A DNA stretch of 64,000 nucleotides, from the NCBI RefSeq assembly GCF_050510895.1, contig NZ_JBNINT010000001.1, forward strand, positions 1,922,001-1,986,000. The letters run 5' to 3'. A program made the position numbers and the translations under genes. Every line of letters starts with the position of its first letter. Positions within the stretch are counted from its first letter, which is position 1. The notes under the pieces are model-generated. The model had not been told where the DNA came from. It ran no database searches and saw only the letters and a list, made by a program, of their open reading frames with translations. Below, piece after piece: positions 9,579-19,796 of this stretch. Source of the DNA: Pannonibacter phragmitetus_B. Lineage in GTDB: Bacteria; Pseudomonadota; Alphaproteobacteria; Rhizobiales; Stappiaceae.

Positions 9579-10530
9579 TCAGGCTGTCTTGGCCGAAGAC
9601 TTGCTGTCCTTGGCACCATCCTCTTCCTCCCCGCCGCCTGCACCGCGAAGGTTGAACAGGATCAGCATGGGAGCCGCGAGGAAGATCGACGAATAGGTAC
9701 CAATCACCACGCCGATGATCATCGCCAGCGTAAAGGACTGAATGACCTCGCCGCCGAAGATATAGAGAGCCAGCAACGCAATCAGCGTCGTCACCGAAGT
9801 CATGGTCGTACGGGACAGCGTCTCGTTGATCGACAGGTCCAGAAGTTCAGGCAGCGGCATCTTCTTGTAGCGGCGCAGATTCTCGCGGATACGGTCATAA
9901 ACGACCACCGTGTCATTGAGCGAATAGCCAATGATCGTGAGAATGGCTGCAATGCTCGACAGGGTGAAATCGAGCTGGAGCACCACAAACAGCCCCATAG
10001 TGACGATCACATCGTTGAGCGTCGTCAGAATCGCGCCAACGGCAAACTGCCATTCGAAGCGGAACCAGACGTAGAAGAGAATGCAGATCAGGGCCACCGT
10101 AACGCCCATCGTGCCAGCGAAGGCAAGCTCCCCGGAAACGCGCGGACCGACAATCTCTACCCGGCGGAATTCCACTTCACCCGCAAACGTCTCGCGGATG
10201 TTGTTGATAGCCGCCTGCTGAGTCAGTTCGCCGCCTTCCTGCTGCTCGATGCGGATCAGCACTTCATCAGGATCGCCGAATTGCTGAACCTGCACATCAC
10301 CCAGGTTCAGGTTCGAAAGCTCACCGCAGAATCGACGCAAGGTCAGCAGGACCCTGCGTCTTCATCTCGATCAGGCTGCCGCCCTTGAAATCAATGCCGA
10401 AGTTGAGGCCCACAGTGAAGAACAGGCCGAAGGACGCGATACCGATCAGGATAGCCAGCGGGAAGCTGACCTTCCTGAGCCACATGAAGCGATACTTGGT
10501 GTTGTCCGGAAAGAGACGGAGCAAAGCCAT
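9579..10530 (-). CDS. secF: Protein translocase subunit SecF (apparent frameshift)
   Basis: SecF works with SecD to drive late steps of Sec export using the proton gradient. The N-terminal part reads MALLRLFPDNTKYRFMWLRK, a first membrane helix, then NFGIDFKGGSLIEMKTQGP. The rest holds the five-helix SecF core (TVVVYDRIREN and TTLIALLALYIFGG are typical). The frame breaks after DLASI. Deleting one base at about 10326-10329, directly beside a GAATC (10329-10333), restores DLASIRGELSNLNLGDVQ and gives 316 residues. The ATG at 10530 follows the secD stop by 17 bases. Sequence error is the likely cause. Confidence 0.93.
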
Positions 10531-10547
10531 AACGTGTTTCTCCCGGA

Positions 10548-12157
10548 TCAGAGCGCAAGCTTCGTCGGCCGGGCCCTGCGGACCCATATGGCGACGAGAA
10601 GCCGAGTGAAGGTGAAGGCGGTAAACACCGTCGTCAGGATGCCGATGGCAAGCGTCACGGCAAAGCCGCGCACCGGGCCGGAACCAAGCTGGAACAGCAC
10701 GAGTGCTGCAATCAGTGTTGTCACGTTGGCGTCCACGATGGTGCCGAAGGCGCGGGAGAAGCCTGCATCAATCGCAGAAATCGCCGAGCGTCCGTTGCGG
10801 TATTCTTCGCGGATGCGCTCGTAGATGAGCACGTTGGCATCCACCGCCATACCGATGGTCAGCACGATGCCCGCAATGCCAGGCAACGTCAGCGTCGCCT
10901 GCAACAAAGTCAGCATGGCAAAGATCAGGACCACGTTGACTGTCAGCGCGATATCCGCGAACAGCCCGAAGCGGCCATAGGCGAGGATCATGAAGATCAC
11001 GACAGCGGCAGCGCCGATGAGGAAGCCAGGCGGCCTGCATCAATCGAGTCCTGCCCGAGGCCGGGACCGATGGCGCGTTCCTCGATCACGGTCAGCTTGG
11101 CAGGCAGAGCGCCCGCGCGCAGCAGTACGGCCAGATCGTTTGCGGTCTGAACAGTGAAGTTACCCGAGATCTGACCCGCCCCCTGCGTGATCGGTTCATT
11201 GATCCGCGGAGCAGAGATCACTTCATTGTCGAGCACGATGGCAAAGGGACGGCCAACGTTCTGGGTGGTGACCGTCGCGAACTTGCGCGCACCCGCCGTG
11301 TTCAGGCGGAAGCTGACAACAGGCTCGTTGGTCTGCTGGTTGATCGAGACCTGCGCGTCGGACAGATCCTCACCGGTCATCAGCGGGACTTCCTCGACGA
11401 GGTAGGGCAAGGGAGGATCGTCCACCGAGCTCAGCACCATTGTGCCTGCTGGCGGCCTGCCTTGCATCGCCTGTTCGGCGGGCATGGTGGTGTTGACGAG
11501 ATGGAAGGTCAGCTGCGCCGTCTGGCCGATCAACGACTTCAGACGCTCAGGATTCTGCTCGCCCGGTGCCTCGACAAGAATGCGGTCTGTGCCCTGGCGC
11601 TGGATGTTGGGCTCAGTCGTGCCCAGTTCATCCACGCGGCGGCGGATGACCTCAATCGACTGCTGCACGATTGACGCCATGCGCTGATTGAGCCCCTCTT
11701 CGGTGAAGCTGAAGCGGACGAGACCGTCATCTTCCACCGTCAGGGCAAATTCATTCACCGAGCCGCCGCCGAACAGCGAATTCACCAGCGGGTTAACCAG
11801 TGGCTGCAGGCGTTCGCGCACATCGTTCAGCCGCTCCATATCCCGGATGCGCAGCTGTACGCTCTCACCCTGGATGCCAAGACCGGTATAGCCGATGCGC
11901 GGCTCCTTACGCAGTTCGCTGCGGATCTCACCAGTCAGCGTCGTCAGGCTCTTCTGGATATAGTCCTGCCGGTCGATCTCATAGAGCAGATAGGCACCAC
12001 CCTGAAGATCGAGGCCAAGCACAATCTGGCGCTGGGGAAGCCACTTGGGCCAGGATGCAAGTGTCGATGCCGGCAGAAAGTTCGGCAAGACGGACACAAT
12101 GCCCGCAAGAATCACACCAATGATCAGTGCGATCTTCCAGCGTGCGAAATAGAGCAT
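10548..12157 (-). CDS. secD: Protein translocase subunit SecD (apparent frameshift)
   Basis: This is the SecD half of the SecDF export motor. The first 380 residues contain the initial helix (MLYFARWKIALIIGVILAG), the periplasmic P1 domain with GLDLQGGAYLLYEID, and the conserved ERAIGPGLGQDSIDAG block. The remainder in another frame holds the membrane domain with GMAVDANVLIYERIREE. The two frames join if one base is added near 11018-11033, giving a normal 536 residues with the join falling at the start of membrane helix 2. It lies 64 bases downstream of yajC. A split SecD would be expected to impair export strongly, so I treat this as an artefact. Confidence 0.93.
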
Positions 12158-12221
12158 GTCGAAACGCCTGTATTAAGGCCCGGCACAAGGGGCCGGGCCA
12201 ATGGGATCCGCAGGGATTGGA

Positions 12222-12555
12222 TTACTCGCCGTCTTTGACCGGCTCGGACTTGGAGCGCACTTCCTGCACCATGGAGCGCACAAGGCGAACGCGCACGCCG
12301 TCAGACAGTTCTACCTGCACTTCCGAGATCGTCAACCACCTTGACCACCTTGGCAATGAGGCCACCGGCCGTCACCACCGTGTCGCCACGGCGCAGGTTC
12401 GCGATCATTTCCTGATGCTTCTTCATCCGCTGACGCTGCGGGCGGATAATGAGGAAATACATGATGGCAAAGATGGCCACGAAGGGCAGCATCTGGATCA
12501 GGAAGTCAGGGCCGCCAATTCCGGCAGTCTGGGCATAGGCAGGGGTAATCAACAT
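12222..12555 (-). CDS. yajC: Preprotein translocase subunit YajC (apparent frameshift)
   Basis: YajC is a small single-helix inner-membrane partner of SecDF. The sequence MLITPAYAQTAGIGG leads to the membrane helix and the signature IIRPQRQRMKKHQEM and GDTVVTAGGL. The open frame stops early after KVVKVVDD. Removing one base in GAGATC (12325-12330, plus-strand view) restores SEVQVELSDGVRVRLVRSMV and ends at the TAA at 12222, for 110 residues. The start at 12555 is the family start; an upstream in-frame ATG at 12579 is less likely. It is the first gene of yajC-secD-secF and is divergent from the DUF815 gene. The roughly 250 bases between them contain both promoters. Confidence 0.93.
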
Positions 12556-12805
12556 CAAGCTCTCCTCGCAGAAGGGCAATTCTCGCCAGTGGCGGACGGC
12601 ACCATCAGTTTATTTCTGGTTTCGCCTTTCATCAGATTGCGCGGACTATACCGAGGGAGCCCCGCAATTCAAGCCATGCAGCTGTATTGAGCGTACCGAT
12701 CCAGCCAAAACCGGCATTTCGGCCCCCTTCCCCGCATGCTAAGCCTGACGAAGACGCGTTTCCTCGCGCCATATAGGCACTCAGACCGCGAGTTACACCT
12801 GCAAG

Positions 12806-13702
12806 ATGACCCAAGGCGCCAAAGATTTTCCGCAAAGCACCCCAGATCTGCAATTGCTGTCGGCAAAGCTCGACACGCTGATCAGCCTCATCGCCCGTGC
12901 TGTTCCCGCTGAGCCGTCTGTCCCGGACTTCGCTGCGGCAGACGCCTTTGTCTGGCAGCCGCAGCCGGGCGAACTCCTGCCTGTGCCAAAGGTCAACCGG
13001 GTGGAGCTGGAGCTCCTGTGTGCTGTCTCACGCGTGCGGGATCTTCTCTTTGAAAATACCATGCGCTTCGCCAAAGGCCTTCCAGCCAACAACGCCTTGC
13101 TGTGGGGAGCCAGAGGCATGGGCAAATCGTCGCTGGTCAAGGCCGTTCACGGCTCGATCAACTCTCGCGGCAGCGTCCCCGCCCTGAAACTGATCGAGAT
13201 TCACCGCGAGGATATCGACACCCTGCCCAGCCTGATGAAAATCATCAAGGGCGCGCCGCACCGCTTCATCATCTTCTGCGACGACCTGAGCTTCGATCAC
13301 GACGACACATCCTACAAGTCGCTGAAGGCTGTTCTTGAAGGGGGCATTGAGGGCCGGCCCGAGAATGTCATCTTCTATGCCACATCGAACCGCCGGCACC
13401 TGCTGCCACGCGATATGATCGAGAACGAGCGTTCCACAGCGATCAATCCGGCGGAGGCTGTGGAGGAAAAGGTTTCGCTGTCCGACCGTTTCGGCCTCTG
13501 GCTTGGTTTCCACAATTGCAGCCAGGACGACTATCTGGAGATGGTTGGCGGCTATGTGCGCCATTTCGGGCTGGAAATCGATGCCACGACGCTGCGCGCC
13601 GAAGCACTGGAATGGTCAACCACTCGCGGTGGACGTTCCGGCCGCGTTGCCTTCCAGTACATTCAGGATCTCGCGGGACGGCTGGGCAAAGCGCTTGCCT
13701 GA
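12806..13702 (+). CDS. DUF815-family AAA ATPase
   Basis: This is a 298-residue cytoplasmic P-loop ATPase of the DUF815 family. Walker A is GARGMGKSSLV near residue 100 and Walker B is FIIFCDDLSFD near 155. A sensor-like segment YATSNRRHLLPRDM follows near 195, and the C-terminal lid contains GGRSGRVAFQYIQDLAGR. Family members resemble IstB/DnaC-type AAA proteins, but their cellular role is not established. The N-terminal 80 residues are variable and helical. It is convergent with the NlpD-like gene, and a shared hairpin terminator lies between them. No frame problems were seen. Confidence 0.88.
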   Translation: MTQGAKDFPQSTPDLQLLSAKLDTLISLIARAVPAEPSVPDFAAADAFVWQPQPGELLPVPKVNRVELELLCAVSRVRDLLFENTMRFAKGLPANNALLWGARGMGKSSLVKAVHGSINSRGSVPALKLIEIHREDIDTLPSLMKIIKGAPHRFIIFCDDLSFDHDDTSYKSLKAVLEGGIEGRPENVIFYATSNRRHLLPRDMIENERSTAINPAEAVEEKVSLSDRFGLWLGFHNCSQDDYLEMVGGYVRHFGLEIDATTLRAEALEWSTTRGGRSGRVAFQYIQDLAGRLGKALA

Positions 13703-13760
13703 TTGAGGGTCTTAGTGAGACCGGGCGGAAACCGCGCTCAAGGCAAGACTGCACAGATCG

Positions 13761-13797
13761 AAAAGGCCCGGAGTGTCAAACCAATCCGGGCCTTTTT
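13761..13797. terminator. Bidirectional rho-independent terminator
   Basis: The arms AAAAGGCCCGGA and TCCGGGCCTTTTT flank a 12-base loop, with A-tract and T-tract on the two sides. It sits between the stops of the convergent DUF815 (+) and NlpD-like (-) genes and can serve both. Confidence 0.85.
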
Positions 13798-13825
13798 CTG
13801 TCTCTGAAGATGGTTGTTTCGCAGG

Positions 13826-15116
13826 TCAGCCCTTGGGCAGATAGCGGGTCGGATCAACCGGACGGTTGCCCTGGCGCAGCTCGAAATGAACCTGCGGCTG
13901 GTTGACGTTGCCTGTGGCGCCAGCCTTGCTGATCACCTGACCGCGCTGAACTTCGTCACCGCGCTTGACCAGGATCTCGCTGTTATGGGCATAGGCCGAA
14001 ACCCAGCCATCTGCGTGACGGATCAGCACCAGATTGCCGAAGCCCTGCAGCTCATTTCCGGCGTAGATGACGGAGCCGTCACCGGCGGCCTTGACCGGCG
14101 TGCCTTCCGGGACCGCCAGATTGATACCGTCATTGCGTGCACCGCCCGGCTTCGAGCCGAATTCGGAGATGACGCGGCCACGCACAGGCCAGCGGAACAT
14201 CTGCCCGCCCGACGTCTCTTCCGGATCGATGGAAGCGACCTGGACCGGCTTGCTTTCTCCCGCTGCTGAATTGAGAGCCTCTATCGCAGGCTTGTCATTG
14301 GCTGGCAGATTAGATGCCGGCACTTCACGCAGCGCAGCAATTGGGGCTGCCGGCTTTTGCTCCTTCGCGCGGGCCACCGGAGCAGGCTGTGCAGGCGACG
14401 TCTGACTTGCCGCAGACTGACGGGCACCAGACGGTTTGCGGTCAGGTGCAGCCACTGCGGCCAGTTGCTGCGACGCCGCACCCACGGTGCCGGTTGTCGC
14501 AGGAGACGTACCGGCCGGAGGCAGCGCAGTCTGCGGCGCAGGCGCACCTGCCGTCGAATAGGTGGGAATCACAACAGCCTGGCCTGCCCGCAAGGACGCA
14601 TTCTTGTCGATCCCGTTGACGGCTGCGATTGCGTCAGCAGGAACACCGAAACGCTGCCCCATGGACGCAACAGATCTCGTTCTGGCGCGCAGTCACACGG
14701 GTACCGCCAGCGCTCGACCAGCCGCGCCAGGACTTTTCTCCCTGAACTGCGGCCTGCATCTGTGCGGGCTGGGCAGGAACAGGTGCTGAGGCCACAGGAG
14801 CAGGATTGCTGGAGCTTTGCGTCAGAGGCGGCAGAGACGATCCGGACACAGAACCCGTCGATCCGGGTGCGGCACCCGATGCAGGCAAGCCACCGTTATA
14901 CTCACCGCGCCCGGCAACAACGTCCCGATAAGACGGCTGTCCACCGCCAGACTGCGCGAGGATCGATCGCTGGTTGGGAGTACTGCCCGTGTAAATGGGT
15001 CCGTCCGCAAACCGCTCCATGCTCCCGCTGCACCCCGCCCCTACGGAGGCCAGCACACAGACCGCTGCGACCCGCAAACGCAGGGAGCTGCGATACTCAC
15101 GCATCGGATTTGCCAT
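13826..15116 (-). CDS. nlpD: NlpD-like lipoprotein, LysM plus degenerate LytM (M23) domain (apparent frameshift)
   Basis: An N-terminal lipoprotein signal (LRVAAVCVLASVGAGCSGS, lipobox VGAGC) is followed by Pro/Ala/Gln-rich linkers. A LysM domain (VTARQNE then SMGQRFGVPADAIAAVN) and a C-terminal LytM domain (VSEFGSKPGG-like through VHFELRQGNRPVDP) complete the protein. The frame breaks inside LysM. Removing one base from GATCTC at 14673-14678 restores it, giving 429 residues. In LytM the first zinc ligands (His and Asp of HxGxD) are replaced, reading NDGINLA, as in non-catalytic NlpD/EnvC amidase activators. A role in daughter-cell separation is therefore inferred. The gene ends the surE-pcm run. 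Confidence 0.85.
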
Positions 15117-15228
15117 CGCGCTACTCTGATCCACAGTTGAAAACCACTGGAAATGATTAGAAACGAGTAAGGTTGACAAAGCCTAAACGCGAGATCAACA
15201 AAAGGTAAACACCTTGATTTCCGGGTAC

Positions 15229-15910
15229 TTAAAGTACCTGAGCGATCCCATCGCGCAAGGAAACCAGCCGGACTTCGCCAACTTTGGTGCTGTGGTACTC
15301 ACCATCCGTCTTGCGCATACGCATGAGATCCTGCTGCTGCCCTGCCGGGCCAACGGGGGCGAGCAGAATACCGTCCGGAGCAAGCTGAAGACGCACGGAA
15401 TCGGGGATAGACGGTACCGAGCCGGTCAGAATGATCCGGTCATAAGGCGCACGCTCGCGCAGTCCCGTCAGCCCATCGGCATGATGAAACTCGACGTTCT
15501 GGATCTTCAGCGCAGCAATCCGCTGCTGTGCCAGATTGATCAGGGTCTGATACCGGTCGGCGGTAAACACGTGCTGGCTCAGGTGTGCCAGAATCGCCGT
15601 CTGGTAGCCCGAGCCAGTTCCGATCTCCAGAACCCGGTGGTTCGGCGCAATTTCCAGGAGCTGCACCATCTTTGCCACCAGCGACGGCGCACTCACCACC
15701 TGCCCGCACTCGATCGGCAGCAGCGAGATCCTCATAGGCAAAACGGTGATGGCGGGCAGAAAGAAACAGGCGGCGCGGCACACGCTCGATGGCCGACAAC
15801 AGCCGGCGGTCATTCAGGCCACGACGGCGCAGCGACAGCACCAGCGCGGCGCGAGCCTCCGCTTCATCCTGCGTAACCGTTTCCGGCCCGGTGTCGAACA
15901 CCTGCGGCAT
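15229..15910 (-). CDS. pcm: Protein-L-isoaspartate O-methyltransferase (apparent frameshift)
   Basis: Pcm methylates isoaspartyl residues in aged proteins so that they can revert to aspartate. The N terminus MPQVFDTGPETVTQDEAEAR and RHHRFAYED are in one frame. LPIECGQVVSAPSLVAKMV, the SAM motif VLEIGTGSGYQTAILAHL and EYHSTKVGEVRLV are in another. Removing one base in GAGATC (15725-15730, plus view) joins them as YEDSLLPIECGQ, the canonical family motif, giving 226 residues. The gene follows surE by 37 bases, the usual surE-pcm pairing in proteobacteria, and precedes the NlpD-like gene. The frameshift is considered an error. Confidence 0.93.
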
Positions 15911-15947
15911 GCCCCACCCCTTTCAGGCCGTCAAATGCATCTTCCAG

Positions 15948-16706
15948 TCAGGCCAGGTGCTCCGCAACCAGTCCAACCAGATCATGTGCGGTCAGATCAA
16001 GGCGCAGCGGCGTCACGGAAATGCAATTGGCATTGAGTGCGTTGAGATCACTGTTGCCCACAGGATCATGGGTGCGCGCCGTAAAGCCAAGCCAGAAATA
16101 GGGGAAGCCACGCGCATCGACGCGTTCATCCACCATCAGGCCCGTCTGTTCATGATGCCCTTGCACTGTCACCCGCACACCGGCCACCTGGTCGGCCGGA
16201 CAAGCCGGGAAGTTGACATTCAGAAGCGTGTAACGCGGCAGCTTGAAATCGAGCAGCTTGCGGAACAGCGCCGGGCCATGGGCTTCAGCGGTGGAATAAT
16301 CCGGATTGCGCCCTTGGCCATAACCATAGGCCTGCGAAACCGCGATCGATGGAATGCCAAGGATAGCCCCTTCCATGGCGCCAGCGACGGTGCCCGAGTA
16401 GGTCACATCATCGGCGACATTCTCACCCCGGTTGATGCCGGAGAGAATAAGGTCCGGCAGACCGGGCAGCACCTTGCGGGCACCCATGATGACGCAGTCC
16501 GTCGGCGTGCCGCGCAGGGCAAAATGCCGGTCGTTCACCTGCCGCAAGCGCAGCGGCTCGGAGAGTGTCAGTGAATGGGCAACACCGCTCTGGTCCGTTT
16601 CCGGCGCGACGATCCAGACATCATCAGACAAGGTCTTTGCAATCCGCTCCAGGGCATAGAGCCCTGGAGAATGGATGCCGTCATCATTGGCGATGAGAAT
16701 GCGCAT
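15948..16706 (-). CDS. surE: 5'/3'-nucleotidase SurE
   Basis: This is a 252-residue survival protein SurE, a metal-dependent nucleotidase. The metal-binding N terminus MRILIANDDGIHSPGLYAL, RGTPTDCVIMGARKVL and LILSGINRGENVADDVTYS are all present and complete. It starts 3 bases after the serS stop and is followed by pcm. The scp-tat-serS-surE-pcm order is conserved in many Hyphomicrobiales. Nothing unusual was seen. Confidence 0.96.
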   Translation of the reverse strand: MRILIANDDGIHSPGLYALERIAKTLSDDVWIVAPETDQSGVAHSLTLSEPLRLRQVNDRHFALRGTPTDCVIMGARKVLPGLPDLILSGINRGENVADDVTYSGTVAGAMEGAILGIPSIAVSQAYGYGQGRNPDYSTAEAHGPALFRKLLDFKLPRYTLLNVNFPACPADQVAGVRVTVQGHHEQTGLMVDERVDARGFPYFWLGFTARTHDPVGNSDLNALNANCISVTPLRLDLTAHDLVGLVAEHLA

Positions 16707-16709
16707 GGC

Positions 16710-17996
16710 TCAACCGATCTTCTCGAGGCCGCCCATATAGGGGCGCAGAACCTCGGGCACCGTGATGCTGCCATCGGCGTTCTGGTAGTTCTCCATCACA
16801 GCGATCATCGTGCGGCCCACTGCGAGACCCGAGCCGTTGAGCGTGTGCACATAGCGCAGGCCCTTGGCCGCCGGATCGGAGGGGCGCAGGCGTGCGCTCA
16901 TGCGGCGGGCCTGGAAGTCGCCGCAGACCGAGCAGGACGAGATTTCGCGGTAGGTGTTCTGTCCCGGCAGCCAGACCTCGATGTCATAGGTCTTCTGCGA
17001 GCCAAAGCCCATGTCGCCGGTGCACAGCGTCATGACACGGTAATGCAGGCCAAGTTTCTGCAACACCATCTCGGCGCAGCCGAGCATGCGCTCCAGCTCT
17101 TCCAGCGACGTCTCGGGCGTCGTGACCGACACCAGCTCGCACTTCTGGAACTGGTGCTGGCGCAGCATGCCGCGTGTATCGCGGCCGGCCGATCCGGCTT
17201 CCGAGCGGAAGCAATAGGTCAGCGCCGTGACGCGCATCGGCAGCATGTCTTCCGTCAGAATTTCACCCGCCACCAGATTGGTCAGCGGCACCTCGGCGGT
17301 CGGCACCAGATAGTGGTCATCACCGGCCTTGAAGAGGTCTTCCTCAAACTTGGGCAGCTGGCCGGTGCCATAGAGGGTTTCGGAATTGACGAGCAGCGGC
17401 GGCGATACTTCCGTATAGCCGTTCTGGCCAGTGTGCAGGTCGATCATGAACTGGCCGAGCGCACGCTCAAGCCGGGCAAGCTGGCCCTTGAGCACGACGA
17501 AGCGCGAGCCCGACAGCTTGGCCGCAACGGCAAAGTCCATGCCGCCATTGGCCTCGCCCAGCTCATAATGCTCCTTCGGCGCAAAACCGAGGTTCAGCTC
17601 AGGCTTTTCGCCCCAGGTACGGTAGACGGCATTGCCGCTCTCATCGTCTCCGTCGGGAACCTCGTCCAGAGGCAGGTTCGGAATAACGCAGAGCGCCTTG
17701 TCGAGCGCCTCGTTCAGGCGGCGCTCTTCTTCCTCGCCCTCCTGAATGAAGGTCTTGATCTTGGCGACTTCATCGATCAGCGCCTGAGCGGCTGCCTCGT
17801 CCTTCGTAGCCTTGGCCTTGCCGATCTCCTTGGAGGCGGCATTGCGGCGCTCCTGGGCTTCCTGCAGGCGGGCGATGTGGCTGCGGCGCGCATCATCGAG
17901 GGCGATGAGCCGGGCGGACGCCTTGTCGAGGCCACGGCGTGCGAGGGCTTTGTCGAAGGCGTCGGGATTGTCCCGGATCCACTTGATGTCGAACAT
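16710..17996 (-). CDS. serS: Seryl-tRNA synthetase
   Basis: This is a 428-residue class II synthetase that charges tRNA-Ser. The start MFDIKWIRDNPDAFDKAL at 17996 is the family start; an upstream in-frame Met at 18065 is rejected. A long coiled-coil arm (about residues 30-100) binds the tRNA. Class II motif 2 reads CFRSEAGSAGRDTRGMLRQH, and motif 3 lies in NGSGLAVGRTMIAVMENYQ. SerS is followed closely by surE and lies 82 bases after tatC. The gene appears intact. Confidence 0.97.
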   Translation of the reverse strand: MFDIKWIRDNPDAFDKALARRGLDKASARLIALDDARRSHIARLQEAQERRNAASKEIGKAKATKDEAAAQALIDEVAKIKTFIQEGEEEERRLNEALDKALCVIPNLPLDEVPDGDDESGNAVYRTWGEKPELNLGFAPKEHYELGEANGGMDFAVAAKLSGSRFVVLKGQLARLERALGQFMIDLHTGQNGYTEVSPPLLVNSETLYGTGQLPKFEEDLFKAGDDHYLVPTAEVPLTNLVAGEILTEDMLPMRVTALTYCFRSEAGSAGRDTRGMLRQHQFQKCELVSVTTPETSLEELERMLGCAEMVLQKLGLHYRVMTLCTGDMGFGSQKTYDIEVWLPGQNTYREISSCSVCGDFQARRMSARLRPSDPAAKGLRYVHTLNGSGLAVGRTMIAVMENYQNADGSITVPEVLRPYMGGLEKIG

Positions 17997-18078
17997 GTCA
18001 GGCTTCCGCTGAAAGACAGGAAAAGCGGCCCGGACAGACCGGCGGAAGGGGCAAGGGCAAGGCAAAGCGGGAGACGGT

Positions 18079-18867
18079 TCAGTCCGCCGCTTCTTCCTTC
18101 TCCTTTTCGGCCCGCTTGCGCTCGATCATCCGCACCGAAAGAATGGACACTTCGTAGAGAAGCAAGGTCGGGACCGCAAGGCCGATCTGACTGATGGGAT
18201 CGGGCGGGGTCAAAACGGCGGCGACAATGAAAGCCACCACCATTGCATATTTCCGCTTTTCCTTGAGCGTCTGCGACGTCAGGAAACCGGCGCGGCCGAG
18301 CAGCGTCAGAACAACCGGCAGCTGGAACACGAGGCCGAAGGCGAAAATCAGGGTCATGATCAACCCCAGATACTCGCTCACCTTGGCCAGGTGCTGAATG
18401 GCCACCTTGCCCTCGCCGCCAGCCTGTTCCATCGACAGGAAGAAGCCCATCGCCATGGGCATGACGAAGAAGTAGACGAGGCAGGCACCCATCAGGAACA
18501 GAACCGGCGTGGCCGCAAGGAACGGCAAGAATGCGCGCCGCTCGTTCTTGTAGAGTCCCGGCGCCACGAACATGTAGATCTGTGATGCAATCACCGGAAA
18601 CGACAGGAACAGCGCCCCGAACAGCGCCAGCTTCATTTGGGTGAAGAACCACTCCTGCGGCGCCGTGAAGATCATCTCAACATGCTTGGTGGTGCCAACG
18701 GCCTTGAGATAGGGCACCGTCAGAATGTTGTAGATGTCCGTCGCGAAGTAGAAACACACGACAAACATGATGATGAAGGCGATGACCGACTTCAGCAGGC
18801 GGGAGCGCAGCTCGATCAGGTGCTCGATGAGCGGCGCCCGGGAGGCGTCGATGTCGTCCTGGCTCAT
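18079..18867 (-). CDS. tatC: Sec-independent protein translocase TatC
   Basis: This is a 262-residue polytopic membrane protein, the signal-peptide receptor of the twin-arginine export system. The N-terminal cytoplasmic segment APLIEHLIELRSRLL, the first periplasmic region, LFLSFPVIASQIYMFVAPGL and PFLAATPVLFLMGACLVYFF are characteristic. The C terminus is a charged Lys/Glu tail. Its ATG overlaps the tatB stop by 4 bases (ATGA), so translation is coupled. Together with tatA and tatB it forms a complete Tat system. Confidence 0.96.
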   Translation of the reverse strand: MSQDDIDASRAPLIEHLIELRSRLLKSVIAFIIMFVVCFYFATDIYNILTVPYLKAVGTTKHVEMIFTAPQEWFFTQMKLALFGALFLSFPVIASQIYMFVAPGLYKNERRAFLPFLAATPVLFLMGACLVYFFVMPMAMGFFLSMEQAGGEGKVAIQHLAKVSEYLGLIMTLIFAFGLVFQLPVVLTLLGRAGFLTSQTLKEKRKYAMVVAFIVAAVLTPPDPISQIGLAVPTLLLYEVSILSVRMIERKRAEKEKEEAAD

Positions 18868-19385
18868 GCTGTCTTGTCCTGGGAAGCAGGTGCCGCCTGC
18901 CCGTCAGTTGAGGTGGCCAGAGCTTGCTCAGGCTTTGGTTCAGACTTCGGCTCAGACTGGGGCTCAAGCTTTGACACGGGCGGTTGCGGCCCCGTCACGG
19001 GAACGGCCAGCGGCTGTTCTTCCGTCGAACTCGCGGCGGAAACAGGAACCGGAGGCGATACGGGAGCGCCAGCGTCAGAAGTTGAAGCTTGCGTTGCGGC
19101 ATCCTTGCCGGCTGCCCGGTCCCCTTCAATCGCCTTCTTCAGGTCACCAAGAGGATTGAAGTTCGAGGCAGCATCGGCAGCCTTGCGCATGTCGTCAATG
19201 TCGGCCTGACGCTCAGCCTCACGGATAGCGTCATTGACGGTCGACTGGAACTCGTTCGCCATCCGCCGCATTTTGCCAACGATCTGACCAAAGGTCCGCA
19301 GCATCCGCGGCAAGTCTTTCGGGCCGACCACAATAATCGCCACGCAGGCAATCACCAGAAGCTCAGCCCATCCGATATCGAACAT
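18864..19385 (-). CDS. tatB: Sec-independent protein translocase TatB
   Basis: This is a 173-residue single-helix membrane protein that forms the TatBC receptor. The N-terminal helix MFDIGWAELLVIACVAIIVV is followed by the GPKDLPRMLRTFG hinge and an amphipathic helix (VGKMRRMANEFQSTVNDAIR). The longer Pro/Ala/Glu-rich C-terminal tail and the Glu in WAEL separate TatB from TatA. It sits 38 bases after tatA and overlaps tatC by 4 bases. Confidence 0.95.
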   Translation of the reverse strand: MFDIGWAELLVIACVAIIVVGPKDLPRMLRTFGQIVGKMRRMANEFQSTVNDAIREAERQADIDDMRKAADAASNFNPLGDLKKAIEGDRAAGKDAATQASTSDAGAPVSPPVPVSAASSTEEQPLAVPVTGPQPPVSKLEPQSEPKSEPKPEQALATSTDGQAAPASQDKTA

Positions 19386-19423
19386 GAATAACCGCCATCC
19401 CTAGCGACAAAGCAACTGACGGA

Positions 19424-19660
19424 TCAGCCGACCCTGGACTGGTCCTGAGCCTTGTCGGCAGCAACCGGATCGGCCGGCTTGTGTTCGATGGTCTTGGACG
19501 ATTCGGGAGCCTTTTCGGCCGTGTCATCCTCGGCCATGCCCTTCTTGAAGCTCTTGATGCCCTTGGCGACGTCGCCCATCAGGTCAGAGATCTTACCACG
19601 CCCGAAGAGCAGGACGATGATCACTGCGATGATAAGCAGCTGCCAGATACCAATACTCAT
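19424..19660 (-). CDS. tatA: Sec-independent protein translocase TatA
   Basis: This is a 78-residue pore-forming Tat component: MSIGIWQLLIIAVIIVLLFG membrane helix, then the conserved FGRGKISDLMGDVAKGIKSF hinge and amphipathic helix, and an acidic tail. I chose the ATG at 19660 because MSIGIWQLL is the family start; an in-frame ATG at 19675 adds five residues. The FGRGK form is typical of alphaproteobacterial TatA. About 136 bases separate it from the upstream ABC ATPase gene, enough for a separate promoter. Confidence 0.95.
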   Translation of the reverse strand: MSIGIWQLLIIAVIIVLLFGRGKISDLMGDVAKGIKSFKKGMAEDDTAEKAPESSKTIEHKPADPVAADKAQDQSRVG

Positions 19661-19796
19661 TCCCAGAACTCCCAATGCGGGTCAGATACGCAATGCCCTG
19701 CCCTCGTGCACCCTAGCCCCTGGCGCAGGGCGCTTGTCCACCAAGCGCCAGAACTCAGGAGATGTGGGGCCCGGAAGGTGGTCCCACAAGCTCCTT

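Noticed and set aside
16575..18194. Long plus-strand ORF opposite serS
   Set aside because: Antisense shadow; serS on the minus strand is complete with all class II motifs.
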